A DNA stretch of 64,000 nucleotides. It comes from Pseudonocardia acidicola (GTDB taxonomy: Bacteria > Actinomycetota > Actinomycetes > Mycobacteriales > Pseudonocardiaceae). Position 1 is the stretch's first letter, and the number at the start of each line of letters is the position of its first letter. This document shows positions 50,848 to 59,164 of this stretch, in pieces. Location: the NCBI RefSeq assembly GCF_012911935.1, contig NZ_JAAXLA010000026.1, positions 17,994 through 81,993 on the forward strand. Direction: 5' to 3'. The notes under the pieces were generated by a model. That model was not told where the DNA came from. It saw only the letters and a program-made list of their open reading frames with translations, and made no database searches. A program made the translations under genes and the position numbers.

Positions 50848-51684
50848 ATGATCGCGATCACCGCCGCCGCGGGCACGACCGGCCGGCATGTGCTGCGCGC
50901 CCTGTGCTCCGCCGGGTTCGACGTGCGTGCCCTGGTGCATTCCCCCGCCAGTGCCGAGACCGTCCGCGCCGAGGGCGCCCGCGAGGCCGTCGTCGCCGAC
51001 ATGACACACCCGGACGAGCTGCCCGCCGCGCTCGACGACTGCCGTGCGATCGTCCACATCGGCCCACCGATGCACCCCCGCGAAATCACCATGGGCCAGA
51101 ACGTCATCGACGCCGCTCAGCGCGCCGGCATCGAGCACGTGGTGCTGATGTCGGTGACCCATCCGCAGCTGGAGCCACTGCTCAACCACCAGTCCAAGCT
51201 CGCCGTCGAGCGCCACCTCCTCGCCTCGCGTCTGCCGTTCACGATCCTGCAGCCCATGCACTACATGCAGAACGTGGACGTGCGCGACTGCGTGGAGAGC
51301 GGCCGCTTCCGGCAGCCCTACTCACTGGACCGGGCGCTGTCGTTCGTCGACCTCGCCGACGTGGGTGCCGTCGCCGCCACCGTCCTGGCCGCCCCGCGCG
51401 AGCACCGTTGGGCGACCTACGAACTATGCGGCACCGACACCCTCACCGGCCACGACATCGCTGAAACGCTCACCAGCGTGGGCGGCGCCCCGGTGCGCGC
51501 CGAACAGGTCCCCACCGAGGCGGTGTGTCCCGCGGACGCGCCCGACTACACCATCGACGGCTTCACCCGGCTGATCAACCACTACGACCGCTACGGAATT
51601 CTCGGCAATCCCAACGTGCTGCGCTGGCTGCTCGGCCGCGAGCCCACCACATTCGCCGAGTACGCCCGCCGCGAACTCGACTGA
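50848..51684 (+). CDS. NmrA-like NAD(P)-binding protein
   Basis: Atypical SDR of 278 residues: IAITAAAGTTGRHVLRALCSAGFDVRALVHSP (modified Gly-rich loop), EHVVLMSVTHPQLEPLLNHQSKLAVERHLLAS, FTILQPMHYMQNV and YELCGTDTLTGHDIAETL. These are features of the NmrA/HSCARG and quinone-reductase QOR2 group, acting as redox sensor or NAD(P)H reductase. RBS GAAAGG. It is co-transcribed with the SDR under MarR control. Confidence 0.86.
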   Translation: MIAITAAAGTTGRHVLRALCSAGFDVRALVHSPASAETVRAEGAREAVVADMTHPDELPAALDDCRAIVHIGPPMHPREITMGQNVIDAAQRAGIEHVVLMSVTHPQLEPLLNHQSKLAVERHLLASRLPFTILQPMHYMQNVDVRDCVESGRFRQPYSLDRALSFVDLADVGAVAATVLAAPREHRWATYELCGTDTLTGHDIAETLTSVGGAPVRAEQVPTEAVCPADAPDYTIDGFTRLINHYDRYGILGNPNVLRWLLGREPTTFAEYARRELD

Positions 51685-51738
51685 GCACGACCGCCAGCCG
51701 CTGACCAGGCCGCCGTCCGCGACGAGGTCTCTCTTCGA

Positions 51739-52020
51739 TGTAGCTGGTCCGACACGCCGAGCCGAGCTCGGAGGAAGGACCAGCCATGACCGAGACGATC
51801 GAGGTCGTACCGGATCGGATTGATCAGCAACAACTCGCCCAGCAAACTCGTGGACGCTGCCCGCGCCGAGGGTGTCGAGCTCGTCGGCCCTGGCGGCCTG
51901 CTGACCGGGTTGCCCAAGACGGTGCTCGGAACCGCCCGGAAGCGGAGATGAGCGAGCACCTCGGCTACGACCGCCACGAGCGGGCCGGAATGGCGGGAAC
52001 TCCCGCAACGGCACCCGCAC
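51739..52020 (+). mobile_element. IS256-family remnant, left boundary of the aromatic module
   Basis: The terminal sequence TGTAGCTGGTCCGACACGC (51739-51757) precedes an ATG at 51786 reading MTETIEVVPDRIDQQQLAQQ. The rest is in two frames: LVDAARAEGVELVGPGGLLTG and then AEMSEHLGYDRHERAGMAGT, the N-terminus of IS256 transposases. The DDE catalytic part is missing. A matching remnant in opposite orientation lies at 56744-57355. Confidence 0.78.
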
Positions 52021-52315
52021 GTCTGACGCGGTCGTTGAAGCACGTCGGGGAGTCGCTCGGCCGCCGCTTCGCCGTCGTGGAGCCGGCGGGGCGGTCGCAG
52101 GCGGGGGCGGCGGGACCGGCGACGAGATCGCGGACCGAGACGCGGGCGCTGATGACCTGATCCGAGCAAGCCCTGGCTGCTGCTGAGGACCACCAGGTCA
52201 CCCGCACCCGCTCCCCCGCCGTCCGCGAACTGGCTGCCCACTTCGATCCTCGGCACCTCGAGATCTCGCCGCTGCACCCCGGGGCATCAGGCGCGACCGT
52301 TCAGCTGAGGAGGCC
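52021..52315. other. Non-coding stretch after the IS256 remnant
   Basis: About 295 bases without a recognisable gene between the IS remnant and the terminator hairpin. Confidence 0.35.
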
Positions 52316-52349
52316 CGTGCCTCGTCGAACCAGGTTTCGACGAGGCACG
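52316..52349. terminator. Strong hairpin terminator
   Basis: CGTGCCTCGTCGAA (52316-52329) and TTCGACGAGGCACG (52336-52349) make a perfect 14-base stem with loop CCAGGT. It lies nine bases after the stop of the minus-strand VOC gene, as expected for an intrinsic terminator of the aromatic operon; there is no long T tract, which is common in actinobacteria. Confidence 0.8.
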
Positions 52350-52357
52350 GGAGCGGG

Positions 52358-52930
52358 TCAGCGGGTCAACGCCTCCAGCGGGTTGGGCAGGTCAGGACTC
52401 GTGGACACCGCCCACTTCCTGGTCTGCAGCTCCTCCGGTGCGGTCCCGTTCCGGAGCGCCTCCAGCATCAGCTCTGGGAGAAAGGAAGGCCCGACGGGGT
52501 CCTGCTCGTACTCGGCCCCGTTCATGTAGGCGGTGGCGTCCTCCGGGGTCGAGAAGTTGTCCACCTGCAGCTCGACGAAGTTGCCGTCAGGGTCGCGGTA
52601 GTACAGCGAGGTGGTGACGCCGTGCTGGATCGGCACGTGCGGCTCGATGCCCTTCTCCTTCAGCTCGGCGTAGCGGTCGAGCAGATCGTCGAGCGAGGCG
52701 AAGGTGTACGCGGTGTGGTGCATCCCCGCCGCGGCCGGTGACTTGTCGTGCAATGGGACGGGCGGGGCCAGGAACGCGATGCGGTGGTGCTCCTCGTCGA
52801 AGGTGACGAACGACAGACCGTGCCCTTCGAACACGACGTGACCGTCGAGGACGGTGCAGTACCAGTTCCGCATTTCCTCGAGTCGGCTGGTCTGCAGCAC
52901 CACGTGGGCAAACTTGGGAGTAGACGTCAT
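52358..52930 (-). CDS. Extradiol-type ring-cleavage dioxygenase (VOC family)
   Basis: A 190-residue Fe-type VOC protein. FAHVVLQTSRLEEMRNWYCTVL gives the first His, AAGMHHTAYTFASLDDLL the second, and YYRDPDGNFVELQVDNF the Glu of the 2-His-1-Glu triad. Downstream residues include YMNGAEYEQDPVGPSF typical of catechol 2,3-dioxygenase-like proteins encoded beside TfdB-type hydroxylases. The ATG at 52930 is used; longer frames lack similarity. Last gene of the hydroxylase operon, before a strong terminator. Confidence 0.85.
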   Translation of the reverse strand: MTSTPKFAHVVLQTSRLEEMRNWYCTVLDGHVVFEGHGLSFVTFDEEHHRIAFLAPPVPLHDKSPAAAGMHHTAYTFASLDDLLDRYAELKEKGIEPHVPIQHGVTTSLYYRDPDGNFVELQVDNFSTPEDATAYMNGAEYEQDPVGPSFLPELMLEALRNGTAPEELQTRKWAVSTSPDLPNPLEALTR

Positions 52931-52967
52931 GCTCGTGCTCCTCGTGGGATCGTTCCGGTAGGTGGTG

Positions 52968-54734
52968 TCAGCGGCCGGTAACGGTGTCGAAGACACGGGT
53001 CAGCACCCCTTCGGGGTCGTCCGCGGCTCCGTTGCTGCGCCAGGCGACGTGGTTGTCGGGGCGGACGAGGATCGCTCCAGCATCACTGATCTGGCGCACC
53101 TCGGCCCATCGGCCCGTCGGGTCCGTGCAGTCACCGGTGCCGCCGACGCGGACGGTCGTGAGCCGGATCTCGAGCTTCTCCGCGATCTGCTCCGCGGCGG
53201 CGCACCACGCCTCGCCGTCGGGGCCCGCGAGCAGGACGTATCCGCCGGCCGGTCCGGCGAGGTCGAGGGTGGAGATCCGCTCCCCGTCGCGGTCGAGCCA
53301 CGCGTGCGGGACACGGTGGCCGGGCCGCGTCGTCGGGTGGTGGACCGAGCCCATCGGGTCGCGCGGCGGCGGCTCGGTCCCGTCCGGCACCAGCGCGCCG
53401 GCGTCGTACCGGAAGCCGATCTCCAGGTCGTGCGCCTGGAACTCGGTGCGTTGGGTCTCGGTGACCTCCGCCGCGCGGGCCCGGCGCGTCTCCCCCATCG
53501 GGCTGTCAGCGAAGAGCGCCTCGAACGCCGCCACCTGCGCCTCGGGCGGCCCGCCGGGCATCAGACCCAACCCGGCGTCGATCACCAAGTGGTTGAGGAA
53601 GGTGAACATCGCCCAGTCCACGTTGCGCATGCCGACCGGCTGCCGCTCGCGTTCGTAGGAGTCCAGCAGCGCCTCCCCGGCCGTGCCCTCGAGCACCGCG
53701 GCAAGTTTCCAGGCGAGGTTGTGTGCGTCCTGGATCGCCGTGTTGAGGCCGAGCCCGGTGGTGGGCGGGTGCCGGTGCGCGGCGTCGCCGGCCAGGAACA
53801 CCCGGCCGGCCCGGTAGCGGTCGGCGAGGACGCCCTCCAGAATCCAGTGGCTGACCTTGTGCACGGTGATGTCGAGGTCGGGCAGCTTCAGCAGCTCCCG
53901 GATCCGCGGCACGATCGCCGCCTCGTCGAAGCGGGCCGGGTCGTCGGGCCGGAAGGTGAAGTGCAGGACCCATTCCTCGGAGCGGCGGCCCCAGGTCGGG
54001 CCCATCGGGACCATCGCGCCGCTGCCCCAGGAGCCGGCGCCCTCGGGATTGACGAACCAGGTGATCAGGCAGGAGTCGTCCCACCACTGCGACAGGTCGG
54101 CGGTGAAGTGGGTGCTGACCATGTCCAGCAGCCCGGTCGGTCCCTGCAGCTGCACGCCGAGCATGGGCCCGACGGTCTTGCCGCCGTCGGCGCCGATGAC
54201 ATAGCGGGCGCGCACCGTGCGGTCCTGCCCGGTGTCGCGGTCGCGTACGACCGCCGTCACCCCGTCGGCGTCCTCGCCCAGCTCCGTCAGCTCATGGTGG
54301 AACATCAGTCGGCCGGGCGCCCGCTGCTCGGCATGCCGGCGCAGCAGCGGTTCCAGCCGGATCTGCGGGTAGTTGCTGGACAAGCAGGGGCTGTCCTGCG
54401 AGTAGGTGTCGTGGAGGACGCCGCCACCGAACGCATCCATCTCGTAGAACGTGCGGGCGTCCAGAGCCCCGTCCCCGCCCAGCGAGGTCCGCCAGCGGAC
54501 CTTGACCATGTTCTCCGGCGGCGTGCCGACCTCGTACACCGAGTCGGCCACACCGTGCTGCCGCAGCACCTCCATGGTCCGCTGATTGAGGTAGTGCGCC
54601 TTGGGCAGGTGGGAGGTGCCGGTGTGGCGCTCCACCAGCAGGTGGTCGATCCTCAGGTCGGACAGGAAGATCGACGCGGACAGGCCGCAGCCGCCTCCGC
54701 CGACGATGAGGACGGGGACGTCGATGTCAGCCAC
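52968..54734 (-). CDS. FAD-dependent aromatic hydroxylase (TfdB/PheA type)
   Basis: Class A flavoprotein monooxygenase of 588 residues that hydroxylates a phenolic ring with NAD(P)H. Motifs: VLIVGGGGCGLSASIFL (FAD GxGxxG), YVIGADGGKTVGPMLGV (DG motif) and VFLAGDAAHRHPPTTGLGLNTAIQDAHNLAWKLA (GD motif), followed by a thioredoxin-like C-terminal domain as in phenol 2-monooxygenase. Start ATG at 54734 with GAGAGGAAC. It is between an FAH-family hydrolase and a VOC dioxygenase, the order of a meta-cleavage route. The substrate is unknown. Confidence 0.91.
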   Translation of the reverse strand: MADIDVPVLIVGGGGCGLSASIFLSDLRIDHLLVERHTGTSHLPKAHYLNQRTMEVLRQHGVADSVYEVGTPPENMVKVRWRTSLGGDGALDARTFYEMDAFGGGVLHDTYSQDSPCLSSNYPQIRLEPLLRRHAEQRAPGRLMFHHELTELGEDADGVTAVVRDRDTGQDRTVRARYVIGADGGKTVGPMLGVQLQGPTGLLDMVSTHFTADLSQWWDDSCLITWFVNPEGAGSWGSGAMVPMGPTWGRRSEEWVLHFTFRPDDPARFDEAAIVPRIRELLKLPDLDITVHKVSHWILEGVLADRYRAGRVFLAGDAAHRHPPTTGLGLNTAIQDAHNLAWKLAAVLEGTAGEALLDSYERERQPVGMRNVDWAMFTFLNHLVIDAGLGLMPGGPPEAQVAAFEALFADSPMGETRRARAAEVTETQRTEFQAHDLEIGFRYDAGALVPDGTEPPPRDPMGSVHHPTTRPGHRVPHAWLDRDGERISTLDLAGPAGGYVLLAGPDGEAWCAAAEQIAEKLEIRLTTVRVGGTGDCTDPTGRWAEVRQISDAGAILVRPDNHVAWRSNGAADDPEGVLTRVFDTVTGR

Positions 54735-54764
54735 GTGGGTTCCTCTCGGATGGTTGGGAAGTGG

Positions 54765-55613
54765 TCAGCGGGCGGTGGTGACGAAGTGGTGGCGCATCTC
54801 GCCGATGCCTTCGACGTAGGTCACGAGCTCGTCGGCGGGGCCCAGAAGCCGTTTCGGCTCGCGGGCCCAGCCGATGCCCGACGGGGTGCCGGTGAAGATC
54901 AGGTCTCCCGGCAGCAGCGGCAGCACCGAGGAGAGGAACGCGATGATCTGCGGGATCGAGAAGATCATGTCGCCGGTTCGCGCCTTCTGCATCTGGGTGC
55001 CGGTGAGAAGGCAACCCAGCTCGAGGTCGTCGGGGTCGCGGAACTCGTCGGGCGTGACCAGGCACGGCCCGATGGGGGCGAAGCCGGCGAAGGACTTGCC
55101 CATGTTGAACTGGGCGGGGTCGGGGCCCGCGGTCTGCAGCTCGCGCTCGGAGAGGTCCTGGCCCACGGTCAGCCCCGCGACGTGCTGCCACGCCTCGTCC
55201 ACCCGAACGTGCTCGGCGCGGCGGCCGATCACTGCGACCAGCTCGACCTCGAAGTCCACCGAGCCCGGGGGCAGGGTGATGTCGTCGTACGGGCCGGTCA
55301 CCGACGCAGGGAACTTGGTGAACACCATCGGCCGCTCGGGCAGGTCGAGGCCGGCCTCCTCCGCGTGCTCGCGGTAGTTCAGGCCGATCGCGAAGACCTG
55401 CGGCGGCCGGGGCACCGGGGCACCCAGGTCGTTCTCGTCGATCTGCGTGGTGGGCTGCCCCCGGAATCCCGCCGCCCACTCGCGGAACTCCGCCCACTGC
55501 GGGTAAACCGCCTGCACGTCGGCCGCGAACCGGCCGCCGCTCGCGGTCTCGACGTCGACCGCGCCGTCGGCAACGGCCAGCGCCAGACGACCGGCGAGGT
55601 TGAGGATGCGCAC
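54765..55613 (-). CDS. Fumarylacetoacetate hydrolase-family protein
   Basis: A 282-residue FAH-fold enzyme. AIGLNYREHAEEAGLDLPERPMVFTKFPAS, the metal residues in VDFEVELVAVIGR (E-x-E) and later Asp of VGQDLSERELQ, and LPGDLIFTGTPSGIGWA are family hallmarks. Members hydrolyse or decarboxylate acylpyruvates from ring cleavage. GTG start with AAAGGACGG. It is the first gene of the operon, controlled by the divergently placed palindromes at 55813-55842. Confidence 0.88.
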   Translation of the reverse strand: MRILNLAGRLALAVADGAVDVETASGGRFAADVQAVYPQWAEFREWAAGFRGQPTTQIDENDLGAPVPRPPQVFAIGLNYREHAEEAGLDLPERPMVFTKFPASVTGPYDDITLPPGSVDFEVELVAVIGRRAEHVRVDEAWQHVAGLTVGQDLSERELQTAGPDPAQFNMGKSFAGFAPIGPCLVTPDEFRDPDDLELGCLLTGTQMQKARTGDMIFSIPQIIAFLSSVLPLLPGDLIFTGTPSGIGWAREPKRLLGPADELVTYVEGIGEMRHHFVTTAR

Positions 55614-55812
55614 TGTTCCGTCCTTTCCAGCGCCCGCGCCGACCGGTCCGGCGATCCGTCGTGGGCTGGATGAGTAGTGAGTGAGTGGGTTCGAGGCGCC
55701 TCCTCGCGCCCGGGACCACCCCGTAGATGTGTGGTGGGCCGATCGGATCCGTGCGCGAGGACGTGCGCGGGGAGCGCTTGCTGCGGGCTCCGCGCACCGG
55801 ATCGGTGTGCCC

Positions 55813-55842
55813 GATCACAGTATGTTGTGATCTGTGATCACA
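55813..55842. promoter_or_regulatory. GntR operator upstream of the FAH operon
   Basis: GATCACA (55813-55819) and TGTGATC (55826-55832) form a perfect inverted repeat, immediately followed by the perfect palindrome TGTGATCACA (55833-55842). The tract is AT-rich. It lies 200 bases before the FAH start and 40 bases after the GntR stop. Confidence 0.7.
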
Positions 55843-55881
55843 GCAAGACCCGATCAGGTTCGCCTCCGGGCCGGCGTGGGC

Positions 55882-56574
55882 TCAGGCGTCGCCGACGATG
55901 GCGCGACGGGCGATCCGCTCGTTGTCGTCGAGGTGGCGCAGGACCGCGCGCTGGACCCCGTCGACGTCGCGGCTGCGGAAGGCATCGAGCAGCTCCTGGT
56001 GGGCGAGCCCGCGCCGGGAGTGCTCGGCCGGGACCGGGTCGAGCCGGCCGAACCCGATCCGCACGTACCGCTCGGCGGCGTTCCACAGCGTCTCGAGGAT
56101 GCGGAGGTCCCACGCGGAGGCCGCAGGGCCCAGCAGTGCCAAGTGGAACTGCCGGTGCGCCTCGTAGATCGCGTCGATGCCGGCGTTCTCGTCCCCGAAC
56201 GCGGCCACCATCTGCTCCAGGCCCGCCAGGTCGGCGTCGGTGAGCCGCGCGCACGACCGGCCGGCGATCGCCGGTTCGATCAGGCGACGCAGCTGGTAGA
56301 TCGCCCGAAGATCATCCGGGTCCGCCGGCGCGACCACGGCGCTGCGCGCACGCCTGGCGATGATCAGCCCCTCGCCCTGCAGGACACGCAGTGCCTCGCG
56401 GACCGGTGCGGTGCTCACGCCCAGGTGCGCGGCGGTCTCCCGCAGCGAGAACTCCTGCCCGGGCTGCAGCTCGCCGAAGACGATCGACCGGCGGATCTCG
56501 GCGGTGACCTGCTCCACCACCGACTGCGGCTTCACCGGCCGGACGAAAGCGCCGTCGGGAACCGCCACCGCCAC
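55882..56574 (-). CDS. GntR/FCD-family regulator of the aromatic operon
   Basis: A 230-residue regulator: VEQVTAEIRRSIVFGELQPGQEFSLRETAAHLGVSTAPVREALRVLQGEGLIIARRARSAVVAPADPDDL is the wHTH; FCD residues lie in YEAHRQFHLALLGPAASAWDLRILETLW and AHQELLDAFRSRDVDGVQRAVLRHLDDN. The GTG at 56574 (GAGAGCGAGG upstream) is preferred to longer starts. It is transcribed in the same direction as the operon and precedes the operator. The ligand is probably a pathway acid. Confidence 0.86.
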   Translation of the reverse strand: MAVAVPDGAFVRPVKPQSVVEQVTAEIRRSIVFGELQPGQEFSLRETAAHLGVSTAPVREALRVLQGEGLIIARRARSAVVAPADPDDLRAIYQLRRLIEPAIAGRSCARLTDADLAGLEQMVAAFGDENAGIDAIYEAHRQFHLALLGPAASAWDLRILETLWNAAERYVRIGFGRLDPVPAEHSRRGLAHQELLDAFRSRDVDGVQRAVLRHLDDNERIARRAIVGDA

Positions 56575-56639
56575 GCCTCGCTCTCCGGAACACCGACCCG
56601 TTGCAGCCGGGGCCGCCACTCTAACGTCCACCTGAGAAC

Positions 56640-56752
56640 TTTCCCGACGCCCAGCCGCCGCAGCCCGGCCCGCGCCCGAGCGATCTGATCGGCAAGCTCG
56701 CCGAAGGTCAGCGCGACCGGCTCCCGGGTCTGCTAGCGCGCGATCACCGCGA
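56640..56752 (-). pseudogene. Acyl-CoA synthetase N-terminal fragment at an IS junction
   Basis: On the minus strand REPVALTFGELADQIARARA followed by GLRRLGVGK is the typical early helix of AMP-dependent ligases (LTYxELxxxxxxxAxxLxxLGV), preceded by an in-frame TAG. Only about 35 codons remain, abutting the IS256 remnant. It shows that a ligase gene once lay next to this module. Confidence 0.55.
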
Positions 56753-57355
56753 CGCTGTCACGGTCCTCGGGCAAGCCCTGGGCACACCCAGCCAGAACTT
56801 GGCCCCCTTGCCGCCGTCGCCGGCCCACAGCCCGAGGATGTCGCGTTCACCATTGACGGTGACACCGATGGCGACGGAGATGGGCCGGTTGGTGACCTGC
56901 CCGTCGCGGATCGTGACCACGATCGCGTCGATGAAGATGACCGGGTAGACGCGATCCAGTGGCCGGTCGGCCCACTCGGTCATCTCTGCGACGACCTTGC
57001 CGGTGATCCGGGAGATCGTATCCTTGGAAACGGATGCCCCGTAGACGTCGGCAACGTGCGCGGCGACCTCGCCGGTGGTCAGCCCGCGGGCAGTCAGCGA
57101 CAACACGATCTGGTCGATCCCGTCGAGGCGGCGCTGCCGCGTGCGCACGCTCACGGGTTCGAGCTGCCGTCCCGATCCCGCGGCACGTCGATCTCGACCG
57201 GGCCGACCTCGGTCAGCACCGTCTTGCTGCGGGCGCTGTTGCGGGAGTTCCTGGGCGCGCTGCTGCTGACCTCCTCGAGCCGGCACGGACTCGATCATCT
57301 CGGTCACTACGGGTCCTTCCCGCCGAGCGCGCTCCGCGTGTCAGGACCAGTTACA
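56744..57355 (-). mobile_element. IS256-family remnant, right boundary of the aromatic module
   Basis: From the ATG at 57307 the frame reads MTEMIESVPARG, then, after a scrambled stretch, DGIDQIVLSLTARGLTTGEVAAHVADVYGASVSKDTISRITGKVVAEMTEW and DRVYPVIFIDAIVVTIRDG, with FIDAI holding the first catalytic Asp. It lacks residues after KFWLGV (final DDE residues). The end GCGTGTCAGGACCAGTTACA (57336-57355) is the reverse complement of the end at 51739, allowing for two differences. It is inverted relative to that copy. Confidence 0.82.
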
Positions 57356-57357
57356 CC

Positions 57358-57365
57358 CAAGATCA
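57358..57365. repeat. Left 8-base target-site duplication of the ISL3 element
   Basis: CAAGATCA here is repeated exactly at 59023-59030 on the other side of the ISL3 element. Eight-base duplications are characteristic of this family. Confidence 0.85.
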
Positions 57366-59022
57366 GGCTCTGGCACAAAAGCGGTGGTGCGACGGAGTCA
57401 GCTGAGCAGGATCCGTTGCCGGAGCAGGGCGAAGCCCGCACGTCCGTACATCTGTCGCTTGAGGAGCTTGACCTTCGTGTTGGCGCCCTCGATCGGGCCG
57501 TTGCTGTAGGGCAGAGTCAGCCCTGCGATGACGGCGGGCAGGTCCTTGCGCAGGCCGCGGACGAAGGCGTGCAGCGCGGGAAGGTCGCTGCTCTCGACCT
57601 CGTTCATCCAGGTCTTCACCTGCGAGCCTCGCCGTGCGATGAGCAGGCCGGCGAAGTCGCGCACGTGCTCGACCAGCGCCGTGAGGTGCGGGCAGGAGGC
57701 CAGCAGATCGTCGAGGTGGACGCGCTCGTAGTCGGGCAGGTCGGTGGGGCGGGTCATGATCCAGGCCACCAGCCGCCGTGGTGCGGGGACGGCCCGCTCG
57801 GCTTGGGCGCGGCCCTGGCTGAGGTAGCGCACGAGCAGGTTCGCACTGCCGGGGTAGCCGAGCTCGCGGATCTCGGCCAGCAGCTGGGTGACCGGCACGG
57901 TCGGGTCGCTGGTCAACCGGCGGCGCAGATGATCGCGGTAGGGGTGGACCAATGTGGTGCCGTAGCGCGGTGGGCGGACCAGCTCTTCGGCCGTCGCAGC
58001 GCGGGCGTAGCGCTTGACGGTGTTGAGCGCCCATCCGAGCCGACGCGCGCACTCGAGCAGGCCCACCCCCTGGCCGAGCAGCTCGTGCACCGCCGCGTGC
58101 CGGGCCCGCGTCCGCTCCCCGAGTGCCCGCGTCGGGGGTGCAGTGGTGGTGGCTGCCCCGCGGGCCGCAGGCTCGCGACGCCAGCATGTGGCGTGCGCGA
58201 TCACGATCTTCTCGACCGCGGCGCCCAGTCCGTGCCAGAGATGCCATCGGTCGCTGACCTGCACCGCCTCGGGTGCGCCCTGGGCGATCGCCTCGGCATA
58301 GGCGGCCGAGCCGTCCCGGCAGACGACCTCGATCCCGGGCCGGTCGCGCAGCCAGGCGGCCAGGGTCGCGGCCCGCCGGTCGGGCAGGACCTCGATCCGG
58401 CGGTGGGTGACCGGGTCGATCACCATGGTCATGTAGCGGTGCCCGCGCCGTAGCGCCACATCATCCACGCTCAACACCGGCGGGACCGGGTCGGGCGGCA
58501 ACGGCAGCGCCATCAACGTGCGCAGCAGGGTCGAGCGCGAAACCGCGATTCCGAGCCGGCTCAACAAGGCGGCTCCGGCTCGTCCGGCCAGCGTGATCGC
58601 GACCTGCCCGATCGTGCTGGTCAAGCGCATCGTGCGGCGGGCACACCGCTGCGTGAGCTGCGGGATCTGTTCCCGGAACGTGCGCTGGGGGCACTCCGCG
58701 CTGCCACAGACCAGACGCCGGACCCGCAGGTCCACCATCACGGACCGTCCCGCTACCGGCAGGTCGGCCAGATGCCGCAGGTGCCACGCATGCACCCGAC
58801 GCGACTCGGTCCCACACCGCGGACACGCCGCCAACGCCATGACGCTACGCGCAGTGACCCGCACGACGGTCCCCGTGTCGGTGACCCCATCGATGACCAG
58901 GGACGACAGGCCTGGAAACAACACAGCAGCAAGATCATGACTGCACCGGCGAGATGATCACAGAGCGTGGTAGATCACCCGACCGTGACGCGCCGTGCCA
59001 CCACCGCTTCTGTGCCAGAGCC
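57366..59022 (-). mobile_element. Complete ISL3-family insertion sequence
   Basis: The element is 1657 bases long. Terminal inverted repeats of 24 bases with one mismatch lie at 57366-57389 and 58999-59022 (GGCTCTGGCACA...GCGGTGGTG). They enclose one intact transposase gene and are flanked by identical 8-base duplications. It inserted next to the outer end of the IS256 remnant and is the youngest insertion in the window. Confidence 0.92.
57398..58924 (-). CDS. ISL3-family transposase
   Basis: A 508-residue intact transposase. N-terminal zinc-finger-like ACPRCGTESRRVHAWHLRHLADLP and CGSAECPQRTFREQIP, the DDE core PVLSVDDVALRRGHRYMTMVID, VVCRDGSAAYAEAIAQGAPEAVQVSDRWHLWHGL, and the end LPYSNGPIEGANTKVKLLKRQMYGRAGF with the final Glu. 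No frameshift. The start is taken as ATG-type codon at 58924. Confidence 0.93.
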   Translation of the reverse strand: MLFPGLSSLVIDGVTDTGTVVRVTARSVMALAACPRCGTESRRVHAWHLRHLADLPVAGRSVMVDLRVRRLVCGSAECPQRTFREQIPQLTQRCARRTMRLTSTIGQVAITLAGRAGAALLSRLGIAVSRSTLLRTLMALPLPPDPVPPVLSVDDVALRRGHRYMTMVIDPVTHRRIEVLPDRRAATLAAWLRDRPGIEVVCRDGSAAYAEAIAQGAPEAVQVSDRWHLWHGLGAAVEKIVIAHATCWRREPAARGAATTTAPPTRALGERTRARHAAVHELLGQGVGLLECARRLGWALNTVKRYARAATAEELVRPPRYGTTLVHPYRDHLRRRLTSDPTVPVTQLLAEIRELGYPGSANLLVRYLSQGRAQAERAVPAPRRLVAWIMTRPTDLPDYERVHLDDLLASCPHLTALVEHVRDFAGLLIARRGSQVKTWMNEVESSDLPALHAFVRGLRKDLPAVIAGLTLPYSNGPIEGANTKVKLLKRQMYGRAGFALLRQRILLS

Positions 59023-59030
59023 CAAGATCA
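59023..59030. repeat. Right 8-base target-site duplication of the ISL3 element
   Basis: CAAGATCA, identical to 57358-57365. Confidence 0.85.
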
Positions 59031-59164
59031 GACAGTTCCGCGCAGAAGGAGACCCGAGTTTGATCAGCGGAACAGCTTTGGCGGAGTGGCAGGGCTGTGA
59101 CCTGCGGTGATTGTCGCGGTTGGTGCGGGATTCACGCACTAATCGGTGGGTAGGCTGCCGGGTT

